Part shown: positions 21,086 through 32,127 of the stretch, piece after piece
How positions within the stretch are numbered: the stretch's first letter is position 1
How the letters are laid out: each line of letters opens with the position of its first letter
NCBI GenBank assembly: GCA_014529385.2
Contig: CM043944.1
Span: 90,129,384-90,193,383 of the forward strand
Reading direction: 5' to 3'
DNA length: 64,000 bases
From: Adiantum capillus-veneris
Taxonomy: Eukaryota; Streptophyta; Polypodiopsida; Polypodiales; Pteridaceae
The notes under the pieces: model-generated
Told to the model about the DNA's origin: nothing
The model's database searches: none
What the model saw: the letters and a program-made list of their open reading frames with translations, nothing else
Translations under genes and position numbers: made by a program

Positions 21086-21433
21086 GGTAAATGCTGCACC
21101 TGATGTGAAAACTGCCCAAAAATAGGAGAAATGGAGCGGGAACAACTTGTGCTATATAGCACAAACCGTAGAAGACTATAAGGCACCTGTTATGCAGAAA
21201 ACGGCACTGACAGAAAATCTGCACAAAATGACGAAATAGCCTGTGCAGTACTGCCTGTAGTGGAAACGGAGGCCGAAATGAGCCCAAATCAAAATTCTGA
21301 GCAGACCTAGCTCTTCGAGCTGTCCCAAAATATTTTTCGACCTGTGAACGCTCGCCAAAGCTCACTGAAATTGGAGAAAGTGAGCAGGCGTGTGCTGGAG
21401 CAGCTGGCGACTAAGCCCGGGAGGACGTGACCT

Positions 21434-21445
21434 GCTCTGATACCA
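21434..21445 (-). promoter_or_regulatory. Copia-1 primer binding site, initiator tRNA-Met
   Basis: On the reverse strand TGGTATCAGAGC, two bases inside the 5' LTR, the standard plant copia primer site. Confidence 0.95.
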
Positions 21446-21447
21446 AT

Positions 21448-21675
21448 TGTTGGAATTAGGGTTGCAGAGAAACACACACAGCTTGGAGAAGACGAAGGAA
21501 GCTCAAGGCACACAATAGAGAGTGTGTTACTTAGTGTGCAATGGAAAGATTGGTTAGCCCTAGAGTGATGGGCGTATATACAATGCACGGGGGAAAAAAC
21601 CTCCTAAAGAGGGAAAAAATGCCCCGGCGGTCCTAGTGTGTTCACACACATCACTACCACATGTATATGGTAACA
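21448..21675 (-). repeat. Copia-1 5' LTR
   Basis: 228 bp, TGTTACC...CCAACA on the reverse strand. A TATATA box on that strand (21575-21580) is the likely promoter. Confidence 0.94.
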
Positions 21676-21680
21676 GTCTA
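21676..21680. repeat. Target site duplication of Copia-1, right (GTCTA)
   Basis: GTCTA after the right LTR, matching 16496-16500. Confidence 0.9.
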
Positions 21681-22193
21681 CTATGCAAAATAGGGTATTA
21701 GGTGCCCCAAAATTCAAGGAATATTAGCTTTATGTTACAATATGCGACATAGAAAATCAAAACTGCATTTGGATATCATGAAAGCCACCAAAAAAATCAT
21801 AGAAGAGCTAAAATTGGCTAAAAAACAGGATTTGATAATTTGGTCATAACTTACAACTTTAACATTTATTTCTCCCTAGAAGTGTCAGGACATGTTGAGG
21901 ACTACTAAAGATAGTTCTCTAGCATTATAGACCTCACAAACATGAATTCTGGAGTGGTATAGTTGCAAAAAGTTGAAAAAAGCCAAAAACATGACCCGTT
22001 TTTTCACACAGTTTAGGTTGTGAAATGTTGTGCAAGGACAAGGTTAAAAATGGAATTGATATTCCAAAAAATGGTCAAGTTTTTTTCAGCTCATGAGACA
22101 ACTTTCTAGACAGATAGCACCTCAAAATCCATTTTGAAACTCTTGACATAATTCAAGGAAAATGGTCACTTAACAGGACATAAAAGTGTCCCA
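21681..22193. other. TIR-1 internal DNA, right
   Basis: AT-rich non-coding DNA; nothing further recognised. Confidence 0.7.
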
Positions 22194-22211
22194 TTACCAA
22201 CCTAGTGTTAA

Positions 22212-22788
22212 TACCATGGGGAATGCCTTCCTAATAATCAATGGTTACTTAGGTTCTTAATCCGATTTAGGCAGCATTGTGTGAAATGTACTAGGGATTT
22301 CTAGTGGGCTTGACCCTATTGACCTTTCGCTTAAGTATTATAAAGGGAGTTTACTAGTGTGATGAGCCTGGGGAGGTGTATCAGTGTTATATGACCCCCC
22401 AAAGTTACAAAATTAAAATGCTGAAAATGAACAAACAAAAAATCAAAGTGCCACAATGTAAAATCTTAAGCTGGAAGAGAAAGCTCAGCTTGATTTGGTA
22501 CTTCACTCACATGTATTGCCTATGGTACTAGAGCCCTAGAGGTTCCGAGTGTGGGCGCTTTTCCTTGAAAAGCAGAAAACCCAAGGCATACAAAATAAGC
22601 ACACACATCAAATTGAATCACTGTGAAAACTGCATATGCTTTTTAATCACTTATGAGAATGCAAGTACTGTGCCAATGTTGTTTGATTTTGCAGTGACTG
22701 AAGAAGGCTAAGGACATTCATCTCAAATGCTCTTCCACCTCGACGAATGAGCTTCAACTCAATAGCTTCCGAGGACGGAATCTACATC
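22212..22788 (+). other. Tat-B 3' non-coding region, second part
   Basis: No gene. Shared with Tat-A (about 25620-26035) and Tat-E (reversed, about 47920-48850), including GATGAGCC...TATATGACCCCCCAAAG and the segment ATGAGCTTCAACTCAATAGC before the purine tract. Conservation between copies is high for untranslated DNA. Confidence 0.8.
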
Positions 22789-22799
22789 AGGAAGGGGGG
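22789..22799 (+). promoter_or_regulatory. Tat-B terminal polypurine tract
   Basis: AGGAAGGGGGG, then CA and the 3' LTR start. This is the usual plus-strand primer position. Confidence 0.9.
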
Positions 22800-22801
22800 C
22801 A

Positions 22802-23102
22802 TGTTAACCCTCACGGCTCACGGACACCCCATCACCTACGACGGACATGTACTATGTATTTGGTAGAGTCAGGTACCGGGCTTGTCGGACCAATAGGAAA
22901 AGGGTAACAGTGATCGCCGATGAGAGGCGCACTCTAACTGGGACATTCAAGGGATTAGTTGGCTAAGCATGGGCGCCCAAGTGTGAATGGGGTGAGCTCA
23001 TATAAAAGCCAACTAAACCTAAAATTCATTCATTCTCTCATTTGTGCAATAGAAGAGTGCTCTTGCTCCATCTCCATCTCCATCTTCTTCTTCTTCACCT
23101 CC

Positions 23103-23181
<79 letters not shown>

Positions 23182-23416
23182 CGATCGAGCATTGCGGCGG
23201 CACGACGGCGGTGAAGCGGTTGAGCGCGACGTAGTGGTGTCTCCTTCTTCTTCGCGACGAGGAATCCTCCACGGCAGGAGCATAGAGCGGTGAGTGACAC
23301 ACCATTGCCCTCTTTTGAGCTTACTAGTTAAGCTAGTTGTGTGCTTGGAGCCGTCTGTGGCTCGCACACAGTGTTAGGCAAGGCCCTTGCTTCGACAGTG
23401 TGGCAAGGAGCGCACA
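22802..23416 (+). repeat. Tat-B 3' LTR
   Basis: TGTTAACCC...CGCACA, with TATA box 23001-23008, microsatellite 23104-23179, donor consensus 23290-23295 and hairpin 23338-23370. Confidence 0.94.
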
Positions 23417-23421
23417 AAAAC
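23417..23421. repeat. Target site duplication of Tat-B, right copy (AAAAC)
   Basis: Right-hand partner of 3215-3219. Confidence 0.93.
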
Positions 23422-24045
23422 ATACAAGTGGGTCCCTAAAGCTTCTTTAGCGACCATTGCTAGTGCTAAAAAACAGGAGCCTAGTAAGAGACGTCCCACT
23501 CACCCCAAGAAATTTAAAGAAACGTTGCGTTGGATTCATAAAAAACTATTGGAATCCCAAGGCAACTATGAAGGAAATGATCAAATCTGGGTGCCAAAAT
23601 GTAAATTGTGCTCTTAGCTATCATGATCTTGACCCATGTGAGCCCAATCGTGTAGCTCCAAACAAATTAAAGATCGCGGAGAGAAAAAAATCATGGAATG
23701 CTACACACCCGCTCCAGAGCTAGTTTGGGTACAGAAGAAAGAACGATTTGTTCCACCTAGCTCAGGAACAAGGAAGTCAAATGAAGCTTCTTGCTCTTCA
23801 TGTAGTTCCTATACGGAAATAGAAGCTTAGACACAACTTCCACCTATCATTGTACATATCCAGACAAACAAGAAAGAGTTTGCACCTCCCATTGTAAGTT
23901 CACCACCTACAACAAAGTTGCAAATAAAATCATGGGAGAGTACCTTACCACCTTTGCAACTAGATGATACGCATAGGGCAATCAAAAACTATTGGTTAAA
24001 TCCTTCACCCATAACAACTTGGAACAATTGGTTCAAAAGGTGATG
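23422..24045 (+). pseudogene. Tat-A W-V-P-K tail
   Basis: Equivalent to the Tat-B tail: TYKWVPKASL, then RWIHKKLLESQG, QIWVPKCKLC and LVWVQKK, ending in PITTWNNWFKR before a TGA. The frame shifts near 23620-23690 and a TAG lies near 23828. A run of purines (GGAAAGGAGGAG) follows at 24069-24080. Confidence 0.75.
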
Positions 24046-24090
24046 ACATCATTCCAAAAGATCTATCCAAGGAAAGGAGGAGTGTTTGCT

Positions 24091-24953
24091 GACATCCATC
24101 ATTCACTTGCTTCCCTCTTAACCTTCCTCCCTGACCTCTCAATCTCCAATCTTAGGGAATGTATATATAAAGCCTTATACTCACAAGACAAAAGTAAAAA
24201 AGTAAAAGAGCAAGAGCCACCAAACAAAAATCAAGAAACCTACAAGATCTATACATAACACAAAAGCATAAAAACACATTATGCACAAGGACACGACCTT
24301 TTGATATGACCCTTATAATATTTGCACTCTAACCATCATCTATCTATGTGTACAGATATGGCTAGTACGCTAGACTCATCCACTCCTACCTTAAGTGAGA
24401 GGTACCCTCTTTACTTTACACTGGTGTTTCACATAGTCTACCCGATGCTTGCATGTGAATGGGATTTGGTAGATACGCTAGCGTGTGAGAGGAATTTGGA
24501 GGAGTTAGAATGGCTGATACATCTCTTGACATCCATCATTCACTTGCTTCCCTCTTAACCTTCCTCCCTGACCTCTCAATCTCCAATCTTAGGGAATGTA
24601 TATATAAAGCCTTATACTCACAAGACAAAATAAAAAAGTAAAAGAGCAAAAGCCACCAAACAAAAATCAAGAAACCTACAAGATCTATACATAACACAAA
24701 ATCATAAAAACACATTATGCACAAGGACACGACCTTTTGACACGACCCTTATAATATTTGCACTCTAACCATCATCTATCTATGTGTACATATATTGCTA
24801 GTACACTAGACTCATCCACTCCTACCTTAAGTGAGAGGTACCCTGTTTACTTTACACAAGTGTTTCACATAGTCTACCCGGTGCTTGCATGGTAGATACG
24901 CTAGCGTGTGAGAGGAATTTTGAGGAGTTAGAATGGCTGATACATCTCTTGAC
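24091..24953 (+). repeat. Tandem duplication of about 437 bp across the ORF-X promoter and 5' half
   Basis: Copy 1 24091-24527 and copy 2 24528-24953 both start GACATCCATCATTCACTTGC, contain the TATA box and the start of ORF-X, and run to CATCTCTTGAC. Copy 2 lacks 13 bases (AATGGGATTTGGT region). The join has GAC in common. Confidence 0.9.
24358..24558 (+). pseudogene. Tat-A ORF-X, first copy, cut by duplication
   Basis: ATG 24358 starts MASTLDSSTPTLSERYP, matching ORF-X of Tat-B and Tat-E for about 57 residues to WLIHLLT. It then reads into the duplicated promoter DNA and stops at 24558. Confidence 0.8.
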
Positions 24954-25206
24954 CACGACTGATCCATACCTAGTAGAGGACGTCTCTCCAATTGCACAAA
25001 CTTACCCTCTTGACCAAGATGACTATAGAAGTCTAGTGATGTTCTTAGTGAACATTTGTGTCTCTAATAATGAAGATGATTTACATGATTACACGGATGG
25101 CACGTATGGTCTCACGAATGATGACTTTGTTTTTCTTGATGACGATGAGCATAGGGGTTTAGCCTTAGGGTTCCCCCCAAATCTCTACATTATCATAATC
25201 CCTTGA
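24794..25206 (+). pseudogene. Tat-A ORF-X, second copy, start codon lost
   Basis: The ATG is changed (ATATATTGCT against ATATGGCT) and 13 bases are missing near 24890, so this copy cannot be translated from its normal start. The 3' part reads open from about 24889 with DDDEHRGLALGFPPNLYII and TGA 25204-25206. Confidence 0.8.
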
Positions 25207-26170
25207 CTCTCTAGGGGGTTGCAAATAATTAGGTTAGGGTGCCTTATGTTGTTTAATTGTGTTCAATAAGGGTTGGTGCCTCTTCCCACTGATGTGCCTC
25301 CTAGAGGTATTCTTTGTGTTGTTGTTGTTAGGATTTGGAACTTTAAGGAATCTTTCTCTCATTCACTCTTCAAATCACGCACGATCATCAACACAAAAAA
25401 GTGTTTCTTGACCATTAGCATTGCCCCTTGTCTTTGTTTTTGCATCCATGTTTGTCTGCTTTAAATGTGATTGGTGGCATAATATTATGCACATTTGCTT
25501 AGATTAAACATTAGATTCTATATAATTTTTTGTCATAATCCCTTGTCTAGGTTTCAGAATCAAGCAGTCTAACTAAGCTAGTTTGACCAAGTTAGGAGTT
25601 AGAGATCTTTTCTTAATACCATGGGGAATGCCTTCCTAGTAATCAATGGTTACTTTAGGTTCTTAATCCAATTTAGGTAGCACTGTGTGCAATGTACTAG
25701 GGCTTTCTAGTGGGCTTAGTCCTTGTTGACATTTAGCTTAAGTATTATAAAGGGAGTTTACTAGTGTGATGAGCCGGGGGAGGGTAACAGTGTTATATGA
25801 CCCCCCAAAGTTAGAAAAGTAATATGCTGAAAACAAACAAACAAAAGAATCAAAAGTGCCACAATGTAAGACCTTAAGCTGAAAGAGAAATCACAGCTTG
25901 ACTTGGTACTTCACTCACATGTATCGCCTATGGTACTAGAGCCCTAGAGGTTCCCAGTGTGGGCGCTTTTCCTTGAAAAGCAAAAAACCCAAGGCATACA
26001 AAATAAGCACACACATTAAATTTGAATCAATGAGAAAAGACTTTGGGGGGTCAAAGAAAAGGAAATAAGTCAGGCGATGATTTCATGAGCAATTCCTTTT
26101 ATCGTAGCTTAACTACAAGGTCTTCTAGGTATAGCCTCTAGTCAGCCCTTGGGACATGAAATACTTGGCT
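25207..26170 (+). other. Tat-A 3' non-coding region
   Basis: No gene. It follows Tat-B and Tat-E untranslated DNA, with the empty TIR-1 site CTTAATACCATGG near 25613-25626. The last 130 bases (TAGCCTCTAGTCAGCCC) match only Tat-E. Confidence 0.75.
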
Positions 26171-26540
26171 AATAGGAAGCTTGAGGATTGCCCAATGCTC
26201 CCTATCGCTTGGTGTTGACCTTGGTGTTAAAGTCATTACAAGAGGTAGTTGAGTCAATACTGGGCGAATAGGAAGCTTGGGGACTACTCAACGCTCCCTA
26301 TTGCTTGGTGTTGATCTTGGTGCAGCTGATGATGGAGACCCTTTTGGTGATGTGATTACAATTCATGTAGTGGAGTCAATACTGGGCGAATAGGAAGCTT
26401 GGGAACTGCCCAATGCTCCCTATCGCTTGGTGTTGACCATGGTGTTAAAGACATTACAGGCGACAGTGGAGTCAACACCGAGTGAATAGGAGGCTTGGCG
26501 ACTACCCAACGCCCCCTATCGCTTGGTATTGACCTTGGAA
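26168..26540. repeat. Minisatellite, four units of about 96-122 bp
   Basis: Units beginning AATAGGAAGCTTG at 26171, 26267, 26389 and 26485, each with CTCCCTATCGCTTGGTGTTGACC or a close form. Copy three is preceded by a 26-base longer spacer. Origin unknown. Confidence 0.9.
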
Positions 26541-26597
26541 AATGGACGTCGGCCCAGTGAACATCCATGTACATCACATTGTTTTTAGTAAGGGATC

Positions 26598-26602
26598 GGG
26601 CT
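26598..26602. repeat. Target site duplication of Chromo-1, left (GGGCT)
   Basis: Matches 35349-35353. Confidence 0.9.
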
Positions 26603-28150
26603 TGTAATGGAATTTGCCTATTCAATTTGAGAGTAGCGGAATTTAATGAGAGTACTTTCAAGAAATGATTTTGTGAGCATAGCAGGTTGACATAATTGAA
26701 GATAGCAACATAATCATAGCAATTAGTTAACTTGGCATAGACAATACTTTTGCAAGAGAGAGAATTTAGAGAACATGACAACAATTGAGGACCGGATTTA
26801 CGTGGAGCCGGTCCCCCCTCCAATAGGCATTTGTATTATGATTTTTCCCATAAGACTTGTTACATACATTCTTTGTGTTCCTTGTGACCTAGGTGAAGCA
26901 ATGAAGATGGAAAGCTTCATGCATCACCATCATAGCATAACCTAAACTTGAAGAAAGCTTTAACTATACCAAGCCTCAGTCCCAAGACCTCAAACACCTT
27001 CGAAGGTGGAGAGAGCTAGCAGGGAATGAGGGTAGGGAAGAGGAAGAAGAAACATTTCATACGAGAAAGAGCTAGTTCCTCACTTATCATAACTCTTGTG
27101 CTAGCATACATAATAGCATAGTAATGAAGAAGAAATAGATGGCAAGCTCAAGCATTGAAGCATGGCTCTTGGATGGATTTGCACTCCATAGCCAAGAGTG
27201 TTGGTGTAGGCTCTCAACCTCTACTTGCTTGGAGAAGGAGAGGGAGTTCTTGCACTTTGCATAGTACACAATGAGAGTGTTTGTGAGTGTGTGTGGGTGA
27301 GTATACCCCCTAAGCACCCCCCTAGCTTTCTTGGGTCGTCGACCCCCCCTTGTAGCTCATGCTTGAAGCTCATTGGACCCCTCCAGGTCTATCCAATCAC
27401 AAGCAGGAGCCATTACAAGCAACATGGGTAGCCTTGGGACAAGTGTCCCCCTTTCCCCTTTGAGAGAGAGGACTTGATAAATGCAAAATCGATTAATTAA
27501 ATATCCTAAATTATCATTGGACCCCTTGGGTGGCCAACCAATAGGCTTCAGGCACACCATGAGGGCAACATGAGGAGGAACTTGACAAGTGTCCTTGCTG
27601 CCTCTTCAAGCTGGGGCTTCGCTTGTGAGTGTGAGTGTGTGTTCTCTCTCTAATCCCTAGAAAAAGGGCTCGCCCCCCCTCTTGTAGGGATGCTTTTGAC
27701 TTTAGGAGCTCAAGCACCTTAGTCATCAAGCATGACAAAGCACTTGGACTAGGGGGTATTCCCACAAGCATCTCAGGCAAGCATGTCAAGGCACCTCAAG
27801 CACCTTAATCAAGCGGCAAGTCAAGCACCTTAAGCAGGACAAACACCTCGAGCTTGGGCCGGGTTCCCACCTCAACCTCAGCCCTAGCTTACCTAAGGTC
27901 AAAGGACTTTTACACACATTATTGGAGGTCTTCAATGAAGCTAACCCTAAGGTCTTATGCTCCATTGGGTAGCCTTGCTCTTGGTAGCCCATCTCCCATT
28001 TGGGCCCCTTTACTATTGGCCCCGTGTTGAGATAGATCTATAAGCACATATCTATATCTTAACACTTGTTCCCGTTTATTCTCCCACATTAAGTGATCAA
28101 TTTAATATGAGAAAATAATTTGGGTTGGTTAGATATTAGATTTTATGACA
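26603..28150 (-). repeat. Chromo-1 3' LTR
   Basis: 1548 bp; + strand begins TGTAATGG and ends TTTTATGACA. About 90 bases shorter than the 5' LTR, mainly in a CAAGCACCT minisatellite (27785-27850). GGTGTACC-type genes are absent; open frames inside are chance. Confidence 0.94.
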
Positions 28151-28165
28151 TTACCTCTCTCTTGA
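28151..28165 (-). promoter_or_regulatory. Chromo-1 polypurine tract
   Basis: Reverse strand CAAGAGAGAGGTAA directly before the 3' LTR. Confidence 0.75.
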
Positions 28166-28510
28166 AATAATAGTCGTCCTCGACTATGAGGTAGAAGAGA
28201 TAAAGTCTTAGTCATTAGTCAATTGTACTTAGCGGGTAGAGGATCCCTTTTTTACCCTACGACATCTTTCCAGGATGGATGACTAATCCATTTGGTGCTT
28301 GGGAGACATAGCTGCCGCAAGCATGTCTGCTCTTTAGTCCATTTCACTCTCCCAAAGTAGAGGGACAAATTCTACTTGGTGTTTGAGAGACGTCGTCATC
28401 ACAAACATGATTCTAAGCATGCATACTAGTTAAATTTGTGCACAATTAAAAAGAGGATTAGTCTTATAAGACAAAAACATGAGTCATTTAAAAGAGAGTT
28501 GTACATTTGC

Positions 28511-28933
28511 TTACTCTAATGTAGCATTGTAAGCATTGACAAGGTTCATACTATCCTTAAGTTGTACTCCTTGCATCCATTTAGCATCTTCAAAAGGATA
28601 ATTTTTGAACTTAATAAGATACCGTCGGATTATCTTACCATGTCGTAGTACCTTGTCTTCATGCCATAAGACAGCTTCGGGTTGTAGTACCTCTTCTTGG
28701 TCTTCAACTTCGGGAGGGTCTTCAATAATTGGTTCAGTTGGTGGCTCTCCTTTGTAGGGCTTAAGTAGGCTTACATGAAAGGCATTGTGTATAAGCCAAT
28801 GGTTGGGCAACTTGAGTTGATAAGCCGTCTCATTGATGGGCTTCAAGATTTGGAAAGGACCATAGTATCTTTTTGCTAGTTTAGCATAATACTTTTGATG
28901 GCCCGTAGGATATTTGCCCGTCGTTTGGCTTAA
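28511..28933 (-). pseudogene. Chromo-1 integrase C-terminus with chromodomain
   Basis: In frame with integrase past the stop at 28934-28936. It starts with a YYGPFQI-type integrase C-terminal segment, then IHNAFHVSLLKPY, and ends in a chromodomain-like module: VLRHGKIIRRYLIKFKNYP followed by FEDAKWM (about 28540-28640). Chromodomains of this family bind modified histone H3 and can steer insertion into heterochromatin. The aromatic cage is not complete by eye. Confidence 0.88.
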
Positions 28934-29962
28934 TCAAGCCTTAGGAAACTTGAGTAAGACCCAATCATTTTCTTTGAACATTAAGGCTCTTCTGTGCTTA
29001 TCAGCAGCAGCTTTTTGCCTTTGTTGAGAGATGGCTATAGCCTCCCTAATCTTTTGAAAAGATTCTTGTAGGTCACGGCTATACTCATCGGCGGCGAAGA
29101 TCTTCCCATGTACTTTGAGTAGCAAGGGACTTGTAGGTCTTCCCTCTATGATCTCGAAAGGTGCTTTCCCCGTAGAAGTATGTACAGTGTTATTGTAGGC
29201 ATACTCTACTAGAGGTAAATACTTTTCCCATTGTGAGCGTTGATCTACTTCGGTAACATAAGTCTTGAGTAGATCAAGTATCGTAAGATTGGCTATCTCA
29301 CTTTGGCCATCCGTTTGTGGGTGATAGGCCGAAGAGAAATTCAATCTTGTTCCTAGATTTTCAAAGAGACCTTTCCAGAAATTACCGGTCATTCTAGGAT
29401 CTCTATCTGACACGATGGATGTGGGTAATCCATGGTGCTTGAAAATCTGTGATATGAAGAGAGTTGCCATTTGATGTGCCTTAATAGTCTTTTTGACAGG
29501 AATAAAATGTGCTTGCTTGCTAAACCTGTCGACTATTGCCCATATTCCTGTATTCCCATGGATAGACTTGGGTAATCCAAAGATGAAATCCATGGATATA
29601 CTCTCCCATGGTGAATTTGGAATAGGCAATGGCTGGAGTAATCCAGGCTGCTTCCCTCTATCATACTTGGTCTTTTGGCATACTACACATTTTGAAACAT
29701 ACTCTTGTATGTCCACTTTCATGGTAGGCCAATAGAAATACGTCTCTACTCCTCGGAGAGTAGGTTGAATACCTCTATGCCCTGCATATGGAGGAGCATG
29801 GGATTCATACATAACCTTCTCACGAAGGGAATGGGTAACACATAGCCTATTGCCATGGAGAAGATAACCATCCTGCAAGGTGAATGGTTCCTCTTTCTTC
29901 CCCAAAGCAAGGGCTGACATTATGTCTCTAAAGTCAGGGTCAGTAGCATACTCATCTATCAT
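28934..29962 (-). pseudogene. Chromo-1 integrase
   Basis: 342 open codons. Zinc site: HAPPYAGHRG and CVVCQKTK. Core: Asp in SMDFIFGLPKS, Asp in IVSDRDPRMT, Glu in QTDGQSEIAN. Ends at TGA 28934, a CGA-to-TGA type change (FPKA stop LSQT), so integrase is severed from its chromodomain. The first residues overlap the end of the RNase H frame, marking a frameshift near 29960. Confidence 0.94.
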
Positions 29963-30490
29963 AGAGGATAGATCATTGTGTGAGTAGCTATAGACACCGC
30001 ATTAACTTTTGGTCGTCGTGAAAGTGCATCGGCAACTTGATTGTGCTTACCAGCTATGTGAGCAATATGGAAATTAAATTGCGAAAGAAAATTTGCCCAC
30101 CTCATTTGTTTGTCGGAAAGCTTGGTTTGCGTCATGAAATACTTGAGACTTTGGTGGTCGGTTCGTAGGATAAATGGAGTCCCTAATAGGTAGTGCTTCC
30201 ATGTGTCTAGGGCATGTAGAACAGCTAAAAGCTCTTTCTCATAAATGCCCAAGCCTCGTTCATCACTATTGAGCCTTCGGCTCTCATATGCTATGGCATG
30301 CCCTTCTTGAAGCAAAACCGCTCCAAGGCAATCACCACAAGCATCACATTGGACCTCAAATGGTTTTGAGAGATCCGGAAGCACGAGGACTGGTTGGGAA
30401 GTAAGCTTCTCTTTGAGTTTTTCAAAAGCATTTTGCTCCTTAGCAGTCCATACAAACTTAACGTTCTTCTTTGTTAAGTCGTGTAGTGGC
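29959..30490 (-). pseudogene. Chromo-1 RNase H
   Basis: VQCDACGDCLGAVLLQEG, YEKELLAVLHAL, TDHQSLKYFM and ADALSRRP are the typical Ty3 RNase H segments. The frame differs from both neighbours; indels near 30490 and 29960. Confidence 0.93.
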
Positions 30491-31679
30491 CTTCTACTTG
30501 AGAGAATTTTGCTATGAAGCGTCTATAGTATGCACACATACCAATAAAGCTTCTTAGCTCATGTAGATTCCTTGGGTTAGGCCATGATTTTATTACCTCT
30601 AACTTTGATGGATCCATACGAATACCATCGTGAGAGATAATATGACCTAGATATTGAATCTCTTAAAGGAAGAATTCACTTTTCTTTTGGTTGAGAAAAA
30701 GTTTGTTCTCCCTCAAGGCTTGAAAAATCACTTGGAGATGTTGCTTATGTTCCTCCAAAGACTTGGAGTAGATGATGATATCATCAAAGAACACTCCAGT
30801 GAATTTACGATATGGTCTAAAAATTTTCTCCATGAGACGATTGAAAGTAGCTGGTGCATTAGTCAAGCCAAAAGGCATGACTAGATATTCATAAAGACCA
30901 AATGTTGTGCGAAACGCGGTCTGTAGGATATCTTCATCCACTATCCTTATTTGATGATAGCCACTCTTAAGGTCAATCCTACTAAAGTAGGTAGAGCCTT
31001 GTAGCTTATCAAACATATCTTCTACCCGAGGCACAGGAAATCTGTTTTTGATAGTGATATGGTTTAGTGCTCGATAGTCCACACACATACGGTATGTACC
31101 ATCTTTCTTTTGCACTAAAAGGACCAGAGAACAAAAGGGAGAGGAACTAGGCCTCACCATCTCTTTGTCTACCAATTCCTGTACTTGCCTCATAATCTCC
31201 TCTTGTTGAGCTTGTGAAACTCGATAAGGAGGTTTGTTAGGCGGTGAGCTTCCTGGAAGGAGCTCAATACGATGGTCATCATCCCCTCGTTTTGGAGGTA
31301 CGTCCATAGGGATACCATCGATGAACACATCTTGGAATCCTTTTAGAAAAGTAGACAAGTCTAACTCTTCTTGATTCCTATCATTTTCATTTGATGAAAC
31401 ATTATTAGCTTTTAGAGACTCTTTGACATAAATCATGTATGCAGAAACTGAGCTCTTCATTGATTTATCAAAAGAAAGAGGATTTACAAGTGGAATAGTG
31501 CGACCACGCTCACTAGCATCTATATACATGTTCTTTCCCCTGTAGGTGAAGTAAATTCTCCTTTCAGGGAACTTCATGTTGGCAGCCATGCGATCAAACC
31601 ATGGTGCCCCTAGGATAACATCCTGATGTTGGAGAGGAGAGATGAAGAAGTCTTCTTTGTCGACATAGCTTTTGGACAT
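30491..31679 (-). pseudogene. Chromo-1 reverse transcriptase
   Basis: Contains CVDYRALN, FSRIDLKSGYHQIRI, MPFGLTNAPATFNRLM and the catalytic box FFDDIIIYS (F-x-D-D form). TAA at 30663-30665 interrupts the connection domain, which then continues as YLGHIIS and FIGMCAYYRRF. The first 60 codons are the C-terminal part of the protease with VILGAPWF. Confidence 0.94.
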
Positions 31680-32127
31680 GAAGCCTCAACTTCCCAATCA
31701 AGGGAGTAACGGAGGCTTGTTGTCCCTTGAAAGATGCATCAGCTGTTACTATATCTCCCATCTCAAAAGCTTGAATGCCCAACTTGGTGGCCAACTCTAT
31801 TGATATGAAGTTGAGAGTAGAGCCAGGGTCAAACAAGATGAAGGCATCATGCTCTCTTACCTGTCCCCAAGCATAGGAGAGTGATGATCCTTTGCAATGA
31901 GCATCCTCTTTTGGAGCTTCGATGGTGGAAGCCCTAGGAGTCTCATTGCGAGTATTCTTCTTGGGGCAAGAACGATAGCCATGTCCTTGCTCCCCACACT
32001 TGAAACATTTATGGTCCTTGCGAAAAGCTTCAAGCTCTTCAGGAGAGAGTTTGTTTTTACCTTTGTAAACTCCCTTCTCCTTGGACCGATTGTTGTTGTT
32101 GTTGTTGGAAGTGCCTTGGGAATTATT
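31680..32127 (-). pseudogene. Chromo-1 zinc knuckle and protease N-terminal part
   Basis: In frame with gag after TAA 32128-32130. It has a canonical knuckle CFKCGEQGHGYRSC (about 31970-32010), then the protease catalytic stretch FILFDPGSTLNFIS, where Pro replaces the usual Ser/Thr of D-[ST]-G. One-base frameshift near 31680 before the rest of the domain. Confidence 0.88.

Larger units (their letters stand above)
16501..21675 (-). mobile_element. Copia-1, young Ty1/copia retrotransposon
   Basis: Short LTRs (16501-16725 and 21448-21675), GTCTA duplications at 16496-16500 and 21676-21680, primer site complementary to initiator tRNA-Met beside the right LTR, purine tract beside the left LTR, and gag-protease-integrase-reverse transcriptase-RNase H in copia order on the reverse strand. 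The aligned LTR parts differ at only two bases by eye. Coding region broken by two stops and one frameshift. Confidence 0.96.
15717..22207. mobile_element. TIR-1, non-autonomous DNA transposon-like insertion
   Basis: Ends are perfect 14-bp inverted repeats, CACTAGGTTGGTAA (15717-15730) and its complement (22194-22207), each followed inward by the quasi-palindrome GGACATAAAAGTGTCC. TTAA flanks both sides (15713-15716, 22208-22211). Tat-A (near 25615) and, reversed, Tat-E (near 48850) carry the site uninterrupted with one TTAA. Without Copia-1 it is about 1.3 kb with no coding capacity. The CACTA start suggests the CACTA group, but that group makes 3-bp duplications; TTAA or TA duplication fits other groups, so the superfamily is open. 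Confidence 0.75.
23417..26170 (+). mobile_element. Tat-A, right part
   Basis: Continues Tat-A from the AAAAC site: W-V-P-K tail, internal purine tract and TATA box, a duplicated ORF-X, then 3' non-coding DNA matching Tat-E up to about 26170. There the match stops at AATAGGAAGC repeats, so its own 3' LTR is not identifiable. Confidence 0.88.

Noticed and set aside
26356-26823. 155-codon reverse-strand frame over the Chromo-1 LTR end and the minisatellite
   Set aside because: It spans an element border and has no motif; the related LTR frame at 33651-34013 differs at the same border.
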